64,000 nt of DNA from an uncultured Lactobacillus sp. (GTDB lineage: Bacteria > Bacillota > Bacilli > Lactobacillales > Lactobacillaceae): positions 1-64,000 of the forward strand of contig CAJUNC010000004.1 of assembly GCA_910587695.1 (NCBI GenBank). The letters are read 5' to 3'. Under the pieces are notes generated by a model. That model worked only from the letters and a program-made list of their open reading frames with translations. It searched no databases and had not been told where the DNA came from. This document shows, piece by piece, positions 63,530 through 64,000 of the stretch (position 1 is the stretch's first letter; the number at the start of each line of letters is the position of its first letter). The position numbers and the translations under genes were made by a program.

Positions 63530-64000
63530 TTAAATATTATCGTTGTTATTGAACAAACTATCTACCGAACGATTGTGATAGATCAAAGAAATTGCTTTAG
63601 CAAAGATCGGTGCGATCGATAAAACTTTTAGCTTGGAGAATTGCTTGTTTTCTGGGATCGCGATCGTATCTGTTACCACAACTTCTTTATATGGTGATTC
63701 CTCTAACTCTTCGACGGCACTTCCTGAAAAGACCGGATGCGTTGCACAAGCATAGATCTCACGTGCACCTGCTTTGTCCAAAGCTGCCGCTGCATCGGCC
63801 ATCTTACCACCGGTATCGATCATATCATCAAAGACGATGCAGTTATGACCACTGACATCACCAATGATCGAAGAATTTTCGATATCTAAACGAGTATCAT
63901 CGCGTTTATCAACGATCGCGATCGGTGCTTTTAAGAGATCAGCTAGATTTCTTGCCCCTTTAACACTATTATGGTCAGGCGCTACGACAACGACATCTTC
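63530..64000 (-). CDS. prs: Ribose-phosphate pyrophosphokinase, 3' part (cut by window edge)
   Basis: Prs makes PRPP for purine, pyrimidine, His, Trp and NAD synthesis. The visible 156 residues are the C-terminal half, reading in from 64000. They contain VVVAPDHNSVKGARNLAD at the edge, DKRDD, and the PRPP-binding loop FDDMIDTGGKMADAA. The usual ATHPVFSGSAVEELEES and VLSIAPIFAKAI segments follow, with a short Asn-rich tail (SLFNNNDNI). The start lies outside the window. The regular frame and motifs leave no doubt. Confidence 0.96.
   Translation of the reverse strand, partial: EDVVVVAPDHNSVKGARNLADLLKAPIAIVDKRDDTRLDIENSSIIGDVSGHNCIVFDDMIDTGGKMADAAAALDKAGAREIYACATHPVFSGSAVEELEESPYKEVVVTDTIAIPENKQFSKLKVLSIAPIFAKAISLIYHNRSVDSLFNNNDNI

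Overview
The window looks like a chromosomal segment from a low-GC Gram-positive lactic acid bacterium (Lactobacillaceae). A Ligilactobacillus-type genome is my best guess but cannot be proved from this window. The supporting signs are a RexA/RexB (AddAB) pair, a KxYKxGKxW-type signal peptide on a cell-wall-anchored S8 protease, an Apf-like LysM protein, a metNIQ operon behind a T-box, an hrtRBA-like heme-efflux operon, strong AGGAGG ribosome sites and extended -10 promoters. There is no prophage, no CRISPR array, no rRNA or tRNA gene, and only one decayed transposase fragment.

Layout. 0-6.5 kb: a MucBP/SH3-like protein, RF3 (prfC), a CBS-domain HlyC/CorC protein, a TagH-like ATPase with lost catalytic residues fused to a LysM tail, and a GtrA flippase-like protein behind a leader ORF. 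6.5-15.2 kb: gpsA, an AI-2E-type permease, a DUF402 nucleotide phosphatase, RlmD-type rRNA methylase, recX, BrkB, a LysM membrane protein, galU, map. 15.3-21.4 kb: flavodoxin, a YfhO-type GT-C membrane protein, UDP-GlcNAc 2-epimerase, an M29 aminopeptidase. 21.4-31.5 kb: a cytochrome-b5-like mini-protein, an Apf-like LysM protein with a long palindrome-rich upstream region, a TVP38 protein, a frameshifted lipoprotein gene, gdhA, mscL, a lipid kinase, a YitT protein, and the hrtRBA-like operon with a perfect operator over its promoter. 31.5-38 kb: a transposase remnant, the S8 protease and an oligopeptide-binding protein. 38-48 kb: guaB, a mutT/PLD-helicase two-gene unit, a second HlyC/CorC protein, metNIQ with its T-box. 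48-53.4 kb: a C69 dipeptidase, an active and an inactivated L,D-transpeptidase facing each other, an ABC-F ATPase, a 46-residue basic protein followed by a structured, palindrome-packed RNA region. 53.4-64 kb: a Ca2+-type P-ATPase, rexA, rexB and the 3' part of prs.

How the genes work together. Many genes serve the cell envelope: TagH-like, GtrA, YfhO, GalU, the epimerase, four LysM or YkuD proteins, MscL, the lipid kinase. Peptide and amino-acid use is the second theme: S8 protease, peptide-binding protein, M29 and C69 peptidases, MetNIQ, GDH. A third is DNA-end handling: RexAB, RecX, PLD helicase plus NUDIX.

The most unusual signals are these: a natural 'polylinker-like' cluster of eleven different 6-bp palindromes inside a foldable transcript at 53.09-53.24 kb; a striking excess of GATC across the window; four dispersed 49-59 bp palindromes with compensating arm changes; and several enzyme relatives that have lost their catalytic residues.
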